DNA of 58,777 nucleotides from Formivibrio citricus (GCF_900115065.1 NZ_FOVE01000021.1:1-58777), one strand, 5' to 3'. Shown: positions 37,329 through 46,625, counted from the stretch's first letter. The notes: generated by a model from the letters alone, not told the origin. Made by a program: numbers and translations.

Positions 37329-38657
37329 TCAGCGCATCTCGAACAGTTCGTAGCGGAAACGCTCGCCGGGCAGCCCCCGCGCCACCAGATCGCGCTGCAA
37401 GCTTTGCCCGAAAAGTACCGGTCCGCAGAACCAGAAATCGGCAGACTGCCATTGCGGTGCTTCCCGGCACAGGCGCTCGGCATCGAGCACGCCGTCTTTT
37501 GCCAGCACCAGCAAATGCAGGCGCACACCGGCCTGCCCGGTCAGCGTCCTGATATGGCCAATGAAACCTTCGTCGGGCATGCGGGTGCAGTAGAAAAGGT
37601 CGACGTTCTTGTCTCCGGGCTTTTGCGCCAGCTCCTCCAGCCGGGCGAGGTAGGAGGCGATGCCGATGCCGCCCGCCACCCAGATCTGGGCCGGCTGCGC
37701 TCCCGCAAAGTCAAAACAGCCATAGGGGCCTTCGATCCTGACCGGGGCGCCAGCCTTCAACGTATCGGGCAGGGTTCGCGTGTAATCGCCCAGCGCCTTG
37801 ATATGGAAATCCAGCTTTCCGTCACCACGCCAAACCGATGAAATCGTGAAAGGATGCGGGCCCTCATCCGGATCGAAGGTCACGAAGGCAAATTGCCCGG
37901 TCTTGTGGCCCGGCCAGTTGCCCTTCAGAGCGACCCGTGCCTTGAGTACGCAATTGTCCCGGTAATACACAAGTTCTGCGATCTCACCGGCCACCTGGCG
38001 ACGGCGGCCAACCCCGCGAAACAGCACGATGAACGCCGCGACTGTTCCGGCCGCCATCAAGGCGACGACAACCCAGCCGACAGGCTGGCTCCAGTAACCA
38101 AACCGCATCAATACCAGCGAATGGAAAACCAGGAAAAGGTAGGTAATTGCCAGCAGGCGGTGGGTCTTGAAGAAAAGCCGGTAGGGAAAGCGCTTCAACA
38201 ACGCCAGTACGAGCAGCACGGCCGCCACATAGAAGGCCCATTCGCCGATCTGCTCCGCCAACCCACGCTGGCTCTGAAAAAACCTGAACATCGCCACGGT
38301 TTGCTCGGCTGCCGGCCGTCTCGCCGGCCGGGTCAACCAGCCCCAGCCCACCATCCACTTGGGCGCCTTGGCCCAAAGCCAGTGGGCGACGGCGAACGCC
38401 AGCGCGGCAATGCCCAGCCATTTGTGCAGCCGGTATGTCTTGTCCAGCCCGTCAAGGAATGCCTCCACCCGCGCCGACCTGAGCGCCAGAATCATGCAGA
38501 CGCTCATCGCACCGATGGCGACGATCCCGGTGTAATTGACCAGCGCTGCACGTAATGCGAAGAAGGCATAACCCGCCGTGAACACGTTATCCGCCCACAG
38601 CCATAGGGCCGAAAGGCCCACGAGAAAAACCACAAAAGTCCGTTTGATGATTGTCAT
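37329..38657 (-). CDS. Ferric-reductase-like membrane flavoprotein
   Basis: 442 residues. The first about 215 residues form a ferric-reductase-like transmembrane domain of six or seven helices with heme-ligand-type His (YRLHKWLGIAALAFAVAHWLW; FFKTHRLLAITYLFLVFHSL). The rest is a ferredoxin-NADP-reductase-type module: FAD site HPFTISSVW, NAD site VAGGIGIASYLARL, and the terminal FCGP...YELFEMR. It likely passes electrons from NAD(P)H through FAD and heme across the membrane. No ribosome site is seen before its ATG, and a palindrome lies seven bases upstream. Confidence 0.85.
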   Translation of the reverse strand: MTIIKRTFVVFLVGLSALWLWADNVFTAGYAFFALRAALVNYTGIVAIGAMSVCMILALRSARVEAFLDGLDKTYRLHKWLGIAALAFAVAHWLWAKAPKWMVGWGWLTRPARRPAAEQTVAMFRFFQSQRGLAEQIGEWAFYVAAVLLVLALLKRFPYRLFFKTHRLLAITYLFLVFHSLVLMRFGYWSQPVGWVVVALMAAGTVAAFIVLFRGVGRRRQVAGEIAELVYYRDNCVLKARVALKGNWPGHKTGQFAFVTFDPDEGPHPFTISSVWRGDGKLDFHIKALGDYTRTLPDTLKAGAPVRIEGPYGCFDFAGAQPAQIWVAGGIGIASYLARLEELAQKPGDKNVDLFYCTRMPDEGFIGHIRTLTGQAGVRLHLLVLAKDGVLDAERLCREAPQWQSADFWFCGPVLFGQSLQRDLVARGLPGERFRYELFEMR

Positions 38658-39014
38658 TTTTTGTTGTAAAGACCTGATTTACAAGGGAAGATGATATTGG
38701 TCCGATTGTTTTTTACACAGCATAAAGCCCGCAAGGCAGCTTGCTTGACCAGAACAACCGGCATTGGTTAACGTCCGGCTACACATTCAGTTGACGCTTG
38801 TGCCAATATAAGCGCTTGCGCCCCGTCAGAGCGTGATATTTACCAGCTTAATCAGACGCACCCAAGGGATTACCCTTATGGCCCGGAACGGGTGCCTAAG
38901 GGAAAATCCCGATAAAAAACAACAATACATAATGACCATCACTTTGACAGCATTCAGTAATCGACTAGCCGCATCGGTCGACTCGAGACAGTTCACTACA
39001 ATTCGGAGGCTTTC
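38658..39014. other. Divergent intergenic region, ferric reductase / livK
   Basis: 357 bases. It holds the palindrome at 38664-38684, the promoters of two divergent genes and the livK ribosome site. I see no gene and no clear sigma70 pair. Confidence 0.5.
38664..38684. promoter_or_regulatory. Perfect palindrome upstream of the ferric-reductase-like gene
   Basis: TTGTAAA-N7-TTTACAA, seven bases before the start codon. The arms are perfect, a likely repressor site. The regulator is unknown. Confidence 0.55.
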
Positions 39015-40166
39015 GTGAAAAAAAGATTTTCCCTGTTGACCCTCGCTGCCATGATGGCTGCGGGCATTTCCCTTGTTGGCTGCTCCGGTTCCGGCAGCAC
39101 TGACAAGAATGTGATCAAGATCGGCGTATTCCAGCCGCTGACGGGCGCCAACGGTGCAGGTGGTGCAGCCGAATACGAAGGTACCAAGCTGGCCAACAAG
39201 CTGTTCCCGGAAGTTCTCGGCAAGAAAATTCAGCTTGTCGTAGTCGACAACAAGTCCGACAAGGTTGAAGCCGCCAACGCCGCAACCGTGCTGGCTCAGA
39301 AGGAAAAAGTCAATGCAGTGATCGGCTCGTGGGGTAGCTCCCTGTCGATGTCCGGCGGCCCGATCTTTGCAGAAGCCAAGATTCCGGCCGTGGCTGTTTC
39401 CGCCACCAACCCGAACGTCACCAAGGGCAACGAATTCTATTTCCGCGTCTGCTTCCTTGATCCGTTCCAGGGCACCGTGGGCGCCGCCTATGCCTTCAAC
39501 ACCCTGAAGGCCAAGAAGGTTGCCATCATCCGCGAAGTTTCCAACGACTATTCCGTGGGTCTGGCCAAGTTCTTCGTTGACGAATTCGTCAAGTTGAGCG
39601 GCAACAAGAATGCGATCGTGGCCACCGCCGACTACAACACCGGCGACCAGGATTTCAGCGCCCAGCTGACCAACCTCAAGCAGTTCGAACCCGATGTGAT
39701 CTTCGCTCCGGGCAACTACACCGAATCCGCACTGATCATCAAGCAGGCTCGTGCGCTTGGCATCAAAGCACAATTCATCGGTGGCGATACCTGGGATGAA
39801 AGCTCCTTCCTGACCGTGGGTGGTTCCGCTGTCGAAGGCGCCGTCTTCTCGACCTTCTTTGCCAATGACAAGCCGATCAACAAGACCTCCGAGGCTTTCC
39901 TGAAGGCCTATCGTGAAGAGTTCAAGAAGGAACCGGCTGCCGGCTCCGCCTTGGGTTACGATGCCTATCTGGTGATCCTGGACGCCATCAAACGCGCCAA
40001 CTCCGCCGAGCCGCAGAAGATTCGCGATGCGCTGGCCAAGACCAAGGGTTTTGAAGGCTCCGCCGGCGAGATCACCATCAACGCCGAACGCAACGCCGAC
40101 AAGGCTGCGGTGTTCAAGACCGTGAAGGATGGCAAGTTCGTCTTCCTGACCACCGTCAAGCCCTGA
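39015..40166 (+). CDS. livK: Branched-chain amino acid ABC transporter substrate-binding lipoprotein
   Basis: 383 residues from a GTG with CGGAGG six bases upstream. Signal peptide with lipobox SLVGCSGSG, then the periplasmic-binding type I fold (IKIGVFQPLTGANGAGGAAE, VNAVIGSWGSSLSMSG, DVIFAPGNYTESALIIKQA). It captures Leu/Ile/Val or a related ligand for LivHMGF; the exact ligand is not readable from sequence. Confidence 0.9.
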   Translation: MKKRFSLLTLAAMMAAGISLVGCSGSGSTDKNVIKIGVFQPLTGANGAGGAAEYEGTKLANKLFPEVLGKKIQLVVVDNKSDKVEAANAATVLAQKEKVNAVIGSWGSSLSMSGGPIFAEAKIPAVAVSATNPNVTKGNEFYFRVCFLDPFQGTVGAAYAFNTLKAKKVAIIREVSNDYSVGLAKFFVDEFVKLSGNKNAIVATADYNTGDQDFSAQLTNLKQFEPDVIFAPGNYTESALIIKQARALGIKAQFIGGDTWDESSFLTVGGSAVEGAVFSTFFANDKPINKTSEAFLKAYREEFKKEPAAGSALGYDAYLVILDAIKRANSAEPQKIRDALAKTKGFEGSAGEITINAERNADKAAVFKTVKDGKFVFLTTVKP

Positions 40167-40173
40167 TGAAACC

Positions 40174-40250
40174 TCTGCGGAGCCCGGCTCCGCAGAAAAT
40201 GAAAATCCGAATGTGCCGCACAGCCCTGCTGTTGCCTCATTCGGATTTTC
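40174..40250 (+). promoter_or_regulatory. Two stem-loops between livK and livH
   Basis: A GC-rich hairpin (TCTGCGGAG / CTCCGCAGA, 40174-40196, followed by AAAA) and a longer inverted repeat (GAAAATCCGAATG 40201-40213 with CATTCGGATTTTC 40238-40250). They can end part of the transcription after livK or stabilise its mRNA, giving more binding protein than permease. Confidence 0.65.
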
Positions 40251-40308
40251 GCTTGATTGGGCTGCGGGTTTTTTAACCCTTTCTGACGCAGCAACACGAA
40301 GGAATCTC

Positions 40309-41202
40309 ATGGATTTTCAGACTTTCCTGCAGCAGTTTGTCAATGCGCTGTCACTGGGCAGCCTTTACGCATTGATCGCCATCGGCTACACGATGGTGTA
40401 TGGCATTCTGCGGCTGATCAACTTCGCTCATGGCGACGTTTTCATGGTGGGCGGCTACCTGGCCTTTTTCGGGATCAGCTCCTTTCTCATTCCCTGGTGG
40501 CTGGCGTTTGCGCTTGCCATCGTCCTGACCACGGCATTCGGCGTCGGCCTTGAGCGGGTGGCCTATCGCCCGCTGCGCGATTCGCCACGCATCTCGATCA
40601 TGATCAGCGCCATCGGCGCCTCGTTCCTGATCGAGAACCTCGCCATCGTGCTGTTCGACGCACGTCCCAAGGCTTTCCCGGTTGCCGAATTCTTCGCCAA
40701 GAACTACGTCATCGGCGGGGTCTACGTCGCCGGTATCAGCCTGCTCATCCCGATCGTGACCGCCGTCCTGCTGGCCGTCCTGCTGTGGATCGTGAACCGC
40801 ACCAAGACCGGCATGGCAATGCGCGCCGTTTCCACCGACATCGACGCCGCCCGTCTCATGGCCATCGACGTCAATCGCATCGTTTCGATCACCTTCGCCA
40901 TCGGCAGCGCACTGGCAGCCATCGGCGGCATCATGTGGGCGCTCAAGTATCCGCGACTTGAGCCGCTGATGGGCATCATGCCGGGCCTCAAGTGCTTCAT
41001 TGCCGCAGTTGTCGGCGGCATCGGCAGCATTGCCGGCGCCGTACTGGGCGGGCTGCTGCTGGGCATGGTCGAATTGATGACGGTTGCGTTCCTGCCGGAA
41101 CTCACCGGCTACAAGGACGCCTTTGCCTTCATCCTGCTGATCGTGGTCTTGCTGGTCAAACCGACCGGCCTCTTGGGCAAGAACCAGGGAGAAAAGGTCT
41201 GA
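40309..41202 (+). CDS. livH: Branched-chain amino acid ABC permease LivH
   Basis: 297 residues from the ATG at 40309, which follows GAAGGA; a longer frame back to 40213 runs through the stem-loops. About eight helices with the family motifs (LGSLYALIAIGYTMVYGILR, LINFAHGDVFMVGGYLAF, and the C-terminal VVGGIGSIAGAVLGGLLLG). It forms the inner-membrane channel with LivM. The stop overlaps livM by one base (TGATG). Confidence 0.93.
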   Translation: MDFQTFLQQFVNALSLGSLYALIAIGYTMVYGILRLINFAHGDVFMVGGYLAFFGISSFLIPWWLAFALAIVLTTAFGVGLERVAYRPLRDSPRISIMISAIGASFLIENLAIVLFDARPKAFPVAEFFAKNYVIGGVYVAGISLLIPIVTAVLLAVLLWIVNRTKTGMAMRAVSTDIDAARLMAIDVNRIVSITFAIGSALAAIGGIMWALKYPRLEPLMGIMPGLKCFIAAVVGGIGSIAGAVLGGLLLGMVELMTVAFLPELTGYKDAFAFILLIVVLLVKPTGLLGKNQGEKV

Positions 41203-42290
41203 TGAATACCCTTCTGACACAAAACGACACCCAGCGTCGCGACCGAATGCTGACGCTCGGAGCCGCTGTAATCGGCCTCGGGCTACTCTTCGCTTTCGAT
41301 TCGATGTTCGACCGCTTCACCATGCAGATCTTCAAGCTCTGCGCGATCAACGTCATCCTCGCTCTGTCTCTCAACCTGATCAACGGCTTTACCGGCCTGT
41401 TCAGTCTCGGTCATGCCGGCTTCATGGCGGTGGGCGCCTATACCTGCGCCATTCTCTCCATGTCTCCGGAGCAGAAAGAAGCCAACTTCGTACTGCAGCC
41501 GATCATGCCGGTATTGCTCAACGTGCAAATGCCTTTCCTGCCCTCGCTGCTGATCGGCGGGCTTCTTGCCGGCTTCATCGGCTGGGTGCTGGGCGTGGTC
41601 ACGCTGCGTCTGCGTGATGACTATCTGGCCATTGCCACCCTGGGCTTTTCGGAAATCATCCGGGTGGTCCTGACCAACGCACAGACGATCACCAACGGTT
41701 CACTCGGTCTCAAGGGCTTGCCCCGCTTCACAACCATGTGGTGGGCCTGGGGCTCTGCGATCGTTATCACGCTCTTTCTGGTGCTCCTGATCAAGTCGAC
41801 CTACGGCCGCGCATTCAAGTCGATCCGCGACAACGAAATCGCTGCCGAGGCCATGGGGATCGACGTCCTCAACATGAAAGTGCTGTCGTTCACGATTTCG
41901 AGCGCGCTCGCCGGGATCGCCGGTGGCCTGTTGGCACACTACCTGACGACCATCGATCCGAAGCAGTTCATCTTCCTCAAGACCTTCGACATCCTGCTGA
42001 TCGTCGTGCTCGGCGGCATCGGTTCGATCACCGGCTCGATCGTTTCGGCCATCGTCGTCACCGTCCTGATGGAAGCATTGCGTTTCCTCGATGGCCCGCT
42101 GAATCTCGGCTTCATGGTTACCAACGGCATTCCCGGGCTGCGCATGGTGTTCTTCTCCGCACTGCTGATGATCGTGGTCATCTTCCGTCAACAGGGGCTG
42201 ATGGGCACGGCCGAATTCAGCTGGAATTCGCTGGCCAGAATCGGGCTGCTGCCGAAACGCGGCCAGAAATCCGGGAAAGGGGTTGAGTAA
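41202..42290 (+). CDS. livM: Branched-chain amino acid ABC permease LivM
   Basis: 362 residues. Helical permease with LSLNLINGFTGLFSLGHAGF, GVVTLRLRDDYLAIATLGFS and VLGGIGSITGSIVSA. Start at 41202 on the last base of the livH stop. Overlaps livG by one base. Confidence 0.93.
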   Translation: MNTLLTQNDTQRRDRMLTLGAAVIGLGLLFAFDSMFDRFTMQIFKLCAINVILALSLNLINGFTGLFSLGHAGFMAVGAYTCAILSMSPEQKEANFVLQPIMPVLLNVQMPFLPSLLIGGLLAGFIGWVLGVVTLRLRDDYLAIATLGFSEIIRVVLTNAQTITNGSLGLKGLPRFTTMWWAWGSAIVITLFLVLLIKSTYGRAFKSIRDNEIAAEAMGIDVLNMKVLSFTISSALAGIAGGLLAHYLTTIDPKQFIFLKTFDILLIVVLGGIGSITGSIVSAIVVTVLMEALRFLDGPLNLGFMVTNGIPGLRMVFFSALLMIVVIFRQQGLMGTAEFSWNSLARIGLLPKRGQKSGKGVE

Positions 42291-43054
42291 TGAGTTCCCT
42301 GCTGCAAACCATTGATGTCAACAAGAAATTCGGCGGTCTTTCCGCCGTCACCTCGCTCAACATGGACGTCGGCGCCGGCGATATCATCGGCCTGATCGGT
42401 CCCAACGGCGCGGGCAAGACGACCTCGTTCAACCTCATCACCGGCGTTTACACCCCGACCAGCGGAAAAGTCATTTTCAACGGCCAGGACATCACCGGCA
42501 TGAAGCCGCACGCCATCACCCATCTCGGGGTGGCGCGCACCTTCCAGAACATCCGCCTGTTCAAGGAAATGAGCGTGCTGGAAAACGTGCTCGTTGCACA
42601 GCACATGCGCATGGGCGCGAACATCTTCGAAGCCACGCTGCGCCTGCCTTCCTACCTGAAAAAGGAAAAGCACGTCCACGAACGCGCCTACGCCCTGCTG
42701 GAGGAAGTTGATCTCGTCGAGCACGCACACGCCAAAGCCACCAGCCTTTCCTACGGCAAGCAACGCCGCCTGGAAATCGCCCGCGCCCTGGCTACAGAGC
42801 CCAAACTCTTGTTCCTCGACGAACCCGCTGCCGGCATGAACCCGCAGGAATCGGTCGAACTGATGGACTTCATCCTGAAGATCCGCGATCAGTTCAATCT
42901 GACCATCGTACTCATCGAACACCACATGCAGTTGGTGATGGGGGTGTGCAAGCGCATGTACGTGCTGGATTACGGCGTGACCATCGCGCACGGCACACCG
43001 GAAGAAATCCAGAAAGATCCCAAGGTCATCGAAGCCTACCTGGGGGTGGAATAA
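42290..43054 (+). CDS. livG: Branched-chain amino acid ABC ATPase LivG
   Basis: 254 residues: Walker A GPNGAGKTTS, Q-loop region, signature LSYGKQRRLEIARAL, Walker B LLFLDEPAAGMNP, and H-loop IEHHM. It powers transport with LivF. Continuous with livM and livF. Confidence 0.94.
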   Translation: MSSLLQTIDVNKKFGGLSAVTSLNMDVGAGDIIGLIGPNGAGKTTSFNLITGVYTPTSGKVIFNGQDITGMKPHAITHLGVARTFQNIRLFKEMSVLENVLVAQHMRMGANIFEATLRLPSYLKKEKHVHERAYALLEEVDLVEHAHAKATSLSYGKQRRLEIARALATEPKLLFLDEPAAGMNPQESVELMDFILKIRDQFNLTIVLIEHHMQLVMGVCKRMYVLDYGVTIAHGTPEEIQKDPKVIEAYLGVE

Positions 43055-43762
43055 ATGTTATCGATCAAAAATCTCTCCGTTCACTATGGCGGCATCCACG
43101 CCCTGCACGGCATCAGCCTGGACGTCCCGGCCGGCCAGATCGTCACGCTGATCGGCGCCAACGGCGCGGGAAAAAGCACCACGCTTAACTCCATCATGGG
43201 GCTGGTCAAGGCGGACGGCGGCTCGGTCAGCTGGAACGGCCAGGAAATCCTCGGTGCCAAGACCAAAACGATCGTCGAATCCGGCATCGTGCTGGTGCCT
43301 GAAGGCCGCCGTGTATTCCCCAACCTGAGCATCGACGAAAACCTGACGCTGGGCGCCTATGCGCGCCACAACAAGGCGGAAATCGAAGCGGACCGCGAGC
43401 ATGTTTTCAGCCTGTTCCCGCGCCTGAAAGAGCGCCACAAGCAGAAAGCCGGCACGCTCTCGGGCGGCGAACAGCAGATGCTGGCAGTCGGCCGCGCACT
43501 GATGTCCAAGCCCAAGGTACTGATGATGGACGAGCCCTCGCTGGGCTTGGCGCCGCTGATCGTCGGCATGATTTTCGACATCATCCGCAAGATCAACGAG
43601 GAAGGCGTCACCGTGCTGCTGGTCGAGCAGAACGCAAAGGCCGCACTTGAAGTGGCCAATACCGGCTACGTCATGGAAACCGGCTCCATCAGCTTCTCCG
43701 GCAGCGGCAAGGAGCTGCTCGCGGACGACCGTGTGCGCAAGGCCTATCTCGGCGAAATGTGA
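43055..43762 (+). CDS. livF: Branched-chain amino acid ABC ATPase LivF
   Basis: 235 residues: Walker A GANGAGKSTT, signature LSGGEQQMLAVGRAL, Walker B VLMMDEPSLGLAP, then VEQNA. Starts on the base after the livG stop and is the last liv gene before a strong terminator. Confidence 0.94.
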   Translation: MLSIKNLSVHYGGIHALHGISLDVPAGQIVTLIGANGAGKSTTLNSIMGLVKADGGSVSWNGQEILGAKTKTIVESGIVLVPEGRRVFPNLSIDENLTLGAYARHNKAEIEADREHVFSLFPRLKERHKQKAGTLSGGEQQMLAVGRALMSKPKVLMMDEPSLGLAPLIVGMIFDIIRKINEEGVTVLLVEQNAKAALEVANTGYVMETGSISFSGSGKELLADDRVRKAYLGEM

Positions 43763-43797
43763 AGGTCATCGCCACAATCCGGGCCTGAACGGCTCGA

Positions 43798-43829
43798 TGA
43801 CAAAAGGCCGCATTCGCGGCCTTTTGTCA
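43798..43829. terminator. Terminator after livF
   Basis: TGACAAAAGGCCGC / GCGGCCTTTTGTCA with a four-base loop. The A- and T-rich ends make it work for both strands, ending livKHMGF and the minus-strand gene at 43850-44134. Confidence 0.8.
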
Positions 43830-43849
43830 TTTGGGGCAAGAACAGGGGA

Positions 43850-44134
43850 TTAATTGCAAATTTCTGTTGTTTTAGTACAGTATTTTTCCTGTTCGTGGCA
43901 AACAACGCCTCGCTGCGGAAAATTCTGGCAAACCTTCTCCGTACCGCAAACCGCCCGAATTGCCACCGTTCTGCAAGTTTTGGCTTTGGGCGCTTGGTAG
44001 GCTGGCTTTTTTGAACCATCCACCGGCGTTGGCGGAGGCGGCTCCGGGATATTCTGTGCAAGAGCGATCATGGGGAATGCCATCATCAAGATCAAGGCAC
44101 AGAACAAACTGCGCTTACGGGCTTTGACTCTCAT
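43850..44134 (-). CDS. Small exported Cys-rich protein
   Basis: About 94 residues from the ATG at 44134, seven bases after GAGGAG; an ATG at 44140 is too close to that site and 44182 has none. It has a signal peptide (SLFCALILMMAFPMIALAQ), a Pro-rich stretch, and seven Cys in the last 45 residues. Probably periplasmic and disulphide-bonded. Function unknown. Confidence 0.65.
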   Translation of the reverse strand: MRVKARKRSLFCALILMMAFPMIALAQNIPEPPPPTPVDGSKKPAYQAPKAKTCRTVAIRAVCGTEKVCQNFPQRGVVCHEQEKYCTKTTEICN

Positions 44135-44185
44135 AACCATACTCCTCGCCCTTTTGAAGGGCTGTTTCGCACAAAAAATCACTTG

Positions 44186-44929
44186 TTACAGTTTCGCATA
44201 AAACGAGGAAGTCACTCTTTGAAAAACGGGGAGGAATTCCTGAAAGTTTTCCGCATGCGCAGAGTAGCGCAGCGCATAGAAACCCGACTTTGCTGCGAGC
44301 ACCACAAACCGCTCCCTGACGGGAACCGGCTTAGCCATCATTTCTCGCCTGTCATACACTTTTGGATCGTTCACCGAGGGGCGCCCGGGGGGCTCAACCT
44401 TGTTTTCAATTGGCCTGAATTCGTTTTGGATACGCTCAAAAACCCTGCCCTCCCGACCCGAGACCGTTACCGTTTCCACCAGACCGTAACGGCTTTCTTC
44501 TGGCTCGCCTCTCGACGAGGTCGAAGAGAATAGCCGGACATAATGATCGGCGGATTTGTAGAGCGGATCATGTTCCGCATAGTAGTGGATCGATATCCTG
44601 ACAGGAATTTCACCTCGCCACGGCCCGTCCAGCGTAATGCCATGAACTTTCTTTTCTTCAGCGTAAAGTCCGGGCTGCTGCCATTCCCGCGGAATGTCAC
44701 AGGAGAAATAATCTCCTACCGTCAATGACTTGAAGTCCTCGTCGGGGGGCGCATTCACTCCGGGATGATGGGGTCTGGTTTGCGACGAAGATGTATCACC
44801 AGGGGAAAGCCTGTTTGCCCCATGACCCGGCGCGCTACTGGTACACGCGCAGATAAAAATCGCAGACCATGTAAAAACAAAACGATAATTGCGCAACCTT
44901 ATCAACTCAACCAGGCGCTTCAACGTCAA
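44186..44929 (-). CDS. Lipoprotein of unknown function
   Basis: 247 residues. A signal sequence ends in a Cys pair (FICACTSSAP) that could be a lipobox, followed by a Ser/Pro-rich linker and a folded region (GDYFSCDIPREW...). No known domain. One of a run of exported proteins on this strand. Confidence 0.6.
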   Translation of the reverse strand: MTLKRLVELIRLRNYRFVFTWSAIFICACTSSAPGHGANRLSPGDTSSSQTRPHHPGVNAPPDEDFKSLTVGDYFSCDIPREWQQPGLYAEEKKVHGITLDGPWRGEIPVRISIHYYAEHDPLYKSADHYVRLFSSTSSRGEPEESRYGLVETVTVSGREGRVFERIQNEFRPIENKVEPPGRPSVNDPKVYDRREMMAKPVPVRERFVVLAAKSGFYALRYSAHAENFQEFLPVFQRVTSSFYAKL

Positions 44930-44949
44930 CTCCTTGGGAATAAATCAAG

Positions 44950-45489
44950 TTACTGCTGACCGGCCGCCGTTTTGCGTTCGAAACAAAAAAATTCGTACAG
45001 CGGTTTGCGATTGGCATAGATCACAAAGGTTCGCTCCGGAGTTCCCGTTCCCAAGCTGGCGCCAATTTTCGTGAGGACCTCACGCATCGCGTAGCCATCC
45101 TGACTGACCAACGGAGAGATGCCTGCATAAGCGCCAACCAGGAAAGGCTCAATTGTATAGGGCGTCGCGTCATGACTGCCGAGCCCACGACATTCCGAGG
45201 CGAACCAGTCACTGAAATTGCTGCCATCCTTGAGCGTCCTGGCGCACTCCTTGAACGTCATATCCTTGCTGGCCGCCGCAATATGAATACGAGCCTTGAC
45301 CAGACCAGTATCCTGACCCTGTGCGTGTTCCAGAGTCATTTCGACGTACTCGCTGGCATCGCGCTGATGCCTTCCGCTGTCGAGGGTACGCACCCGATCG
45401 CAACGGTAGGTCACAATTTCCATGGATGGATCGGACGCCATGGCTAGTCCACCAGATATAAACAGCAAGCTTGCAAGCAGTGTTTTCAT
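44950..45489 (-). CDS. Exported protein of unknown function
   Basis: 179 residues from the ATG at 45489, giving a clear signal peptide (MKTLLASLLFISGGLAMAS). A longer frame to 45666 overlaps the upstream gene. Paired Cys residues suggest a periplasmic fold. Starts one base after the upstream gene's stop, so they are cotranscribed. Confidence 0.65.
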   Translation of the reverse strand: MKTLLASLLFISGGLAMASDPSMEIVTYRCDRVRTLDSGRHQRDASEYVEMTLEHAQGQDTGLVKARIHIAAASKDMTFKECARTLKDGSNFSDWFASECRGLGSHDATPYTIEPFLVGAYAGISPLVSQDGYAMREVLTKIGASLGTGTPERTFVIYANRKPLYEFFCFERKTAAGQQ

Positions 45490-45490
45490 G

Positions 45491-46129
45491 TTATTTGGCC
45501 TTGTCCAACTCAGAGGTGCGGTCTTTGGCTCGATACAATCGATACAAATATTCCGGTGTATCAGCAGGCATAACCAGCTGTTGTGGCGCAACCCAGGCAT
45601 TTTCCAGTGGAAGATAACACCATGTTTCTGGCGTCCCGGCTCGAAGGGGGCCTTGATAGCGCCCATTTTTCAGCATTGCGGGGGTTATCGGATCAGACGT
45701 TGTACTGATCCGGGAGTCCGGCATAGGAAACCACCCCTGAGGATCCCATAAACGATCGGACGTCATGTAGTGGTAAGAGCCAATGGGCGTCTTGATTTGA
45801 CCAATGCCAGGCTGGAAAGCTTGCCCCTTGTAGTGCAATTTTCCACGCACCCCTGCGGATTTTGAGCCGGGATTATCGATGGTTTGCGTGTAAGAAAATC
45901 CGATTGCTGATTTTATGGGATTAGCCTCATCGGGCTGTATTTTCTGTTTCTCCGTCTTGGAGCCTCTTCCGATCAAGTGCTCGCTGCCAGGCAAGTCTTC
46001 GGCCTCTACGGCGCTAAGGAAGTTCAAACCCAAAACCGCAAACAAGCACACGCGGATAATCCGGCACGCAAAAAACCTATGGAGGCCCGGCTTTGCGGGT
46101 GTATCTTTGCAATTCATTTTGCGCCTCAA
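45491..46129 (-). CDS. Exported or membrane-anchored protein of unknown function
   Basis: 212 residues or fewer (an ATG at 46117 is also possible). A hydrophobic segment near residue 30 (VCLFAVLGLNFLSAVEAED) acts as a signal or anchor. No family recognised. Translationally close to the gene at 44950. Confidence 0.6.
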   Translation of the reverse strand: MRRKMNCKDTPAKPGLHRFFACRIIRVCLFAVLGLNFLSAVEAEDLPGSEHLIGRGSKTEKQKIQPDEANPIKSAIGFSYTQTIDNPGSKSAGVRGKLHYKGQAFQPGIGQIKTPIGSYHYMTSDRLWDPQGWFPMPDSRISTTSDPITPAMLKNGRYQGPLRAGTPETWCYLPLENAWVAPQQLVMPADTPEYLYRLYRAKDRTSELDKAK

Positions 46130-46340
46130 AATAAGAATTCAGCATCAACGTCAAGGCCGCCACGAACACGAGAGCCCCCAGTATTCGAAGCCTGCCCTTC
46201 CCCCAAAACAGCGGGGCCAGACAGAAAACGGCACACAACCCCATCAAGAACGATTGAGCCATAGGCGCCGGCACCATGGCGCCGACAACCAGCATAATCA
46301 CAGCCAGCCAAGTCAGCGAACGCACTGTATCAGGACTCAT
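46077..46340 (-). CDS. Small membrane protein
   Basis: 87 residues with two or three hydrophobic helices (SLTWLAVIMLVVGAMVP, SFLMGLCAVFCLAPLFW, ILGALVFVAALTLML). Overlaps the next gene's 5' end. First of the four-gene exported/membrane set that ends at 44186; function unknown. Confidence 0.55.
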   Translation of the reverse strand: MSPDTVRSLTWLAVIMLVVGAMVPAPMAQSFLMGLCAVFCLAPLFWGKGRLRILGALVFVAALTLMLNSYFEAQNELQRYTRKAGPP

Positions 46341-46355
46341 CGGTTGACCTTTTAC

Positions 46356-46625
46356 TAGGTTCTGTTGACGTTAGTTACAAATCTGCGCTGGGTCGGAAAA
46401 ACGCCAGTCACAAGGCATGCGACGCAGACAATAACCGGTTATTTTCAAGGCGCATAACGCGGTGAATGGCGTTTTTCCGGCCCAGCCCTTCGGGTTTGGG
46501 GTATTTCGAGCGGCTTTCTGCGTTGCAAATCGCTTGCAATACCCGTATTGCGGCGCGCTTTGCGCCTTGAAATCCATCTCGAACTACCCCAAACGCAGTT
46601 TTGTAACTAACGTCAACAGAACCTA
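46356..46625. mobile_element. MITE, 270 bp with 32-bp terminal inverted repeats
   Basis: The first and last 32 bases are inverted copies with one mismatch (starting TAGGTTCTGTTGACGTTAG). The inside has further inverted pairs: GGAAAAACGCCA (46394-46405) with TGGCGTTTTTCC (46467-46478), and a TTTTCAAGGCGCA / TGCGCCTTGAAA pair. No coding capacity. TA at both outer edges suggests a TA or YTAR target, as for some IS5-group elements, which would supply the transposase. Confidence 0.85.

Noticed and set aside
38826-40310. 494-codon frame antisense to livK
   Set aside because: Shadow of a well-supported binding-protein gene.
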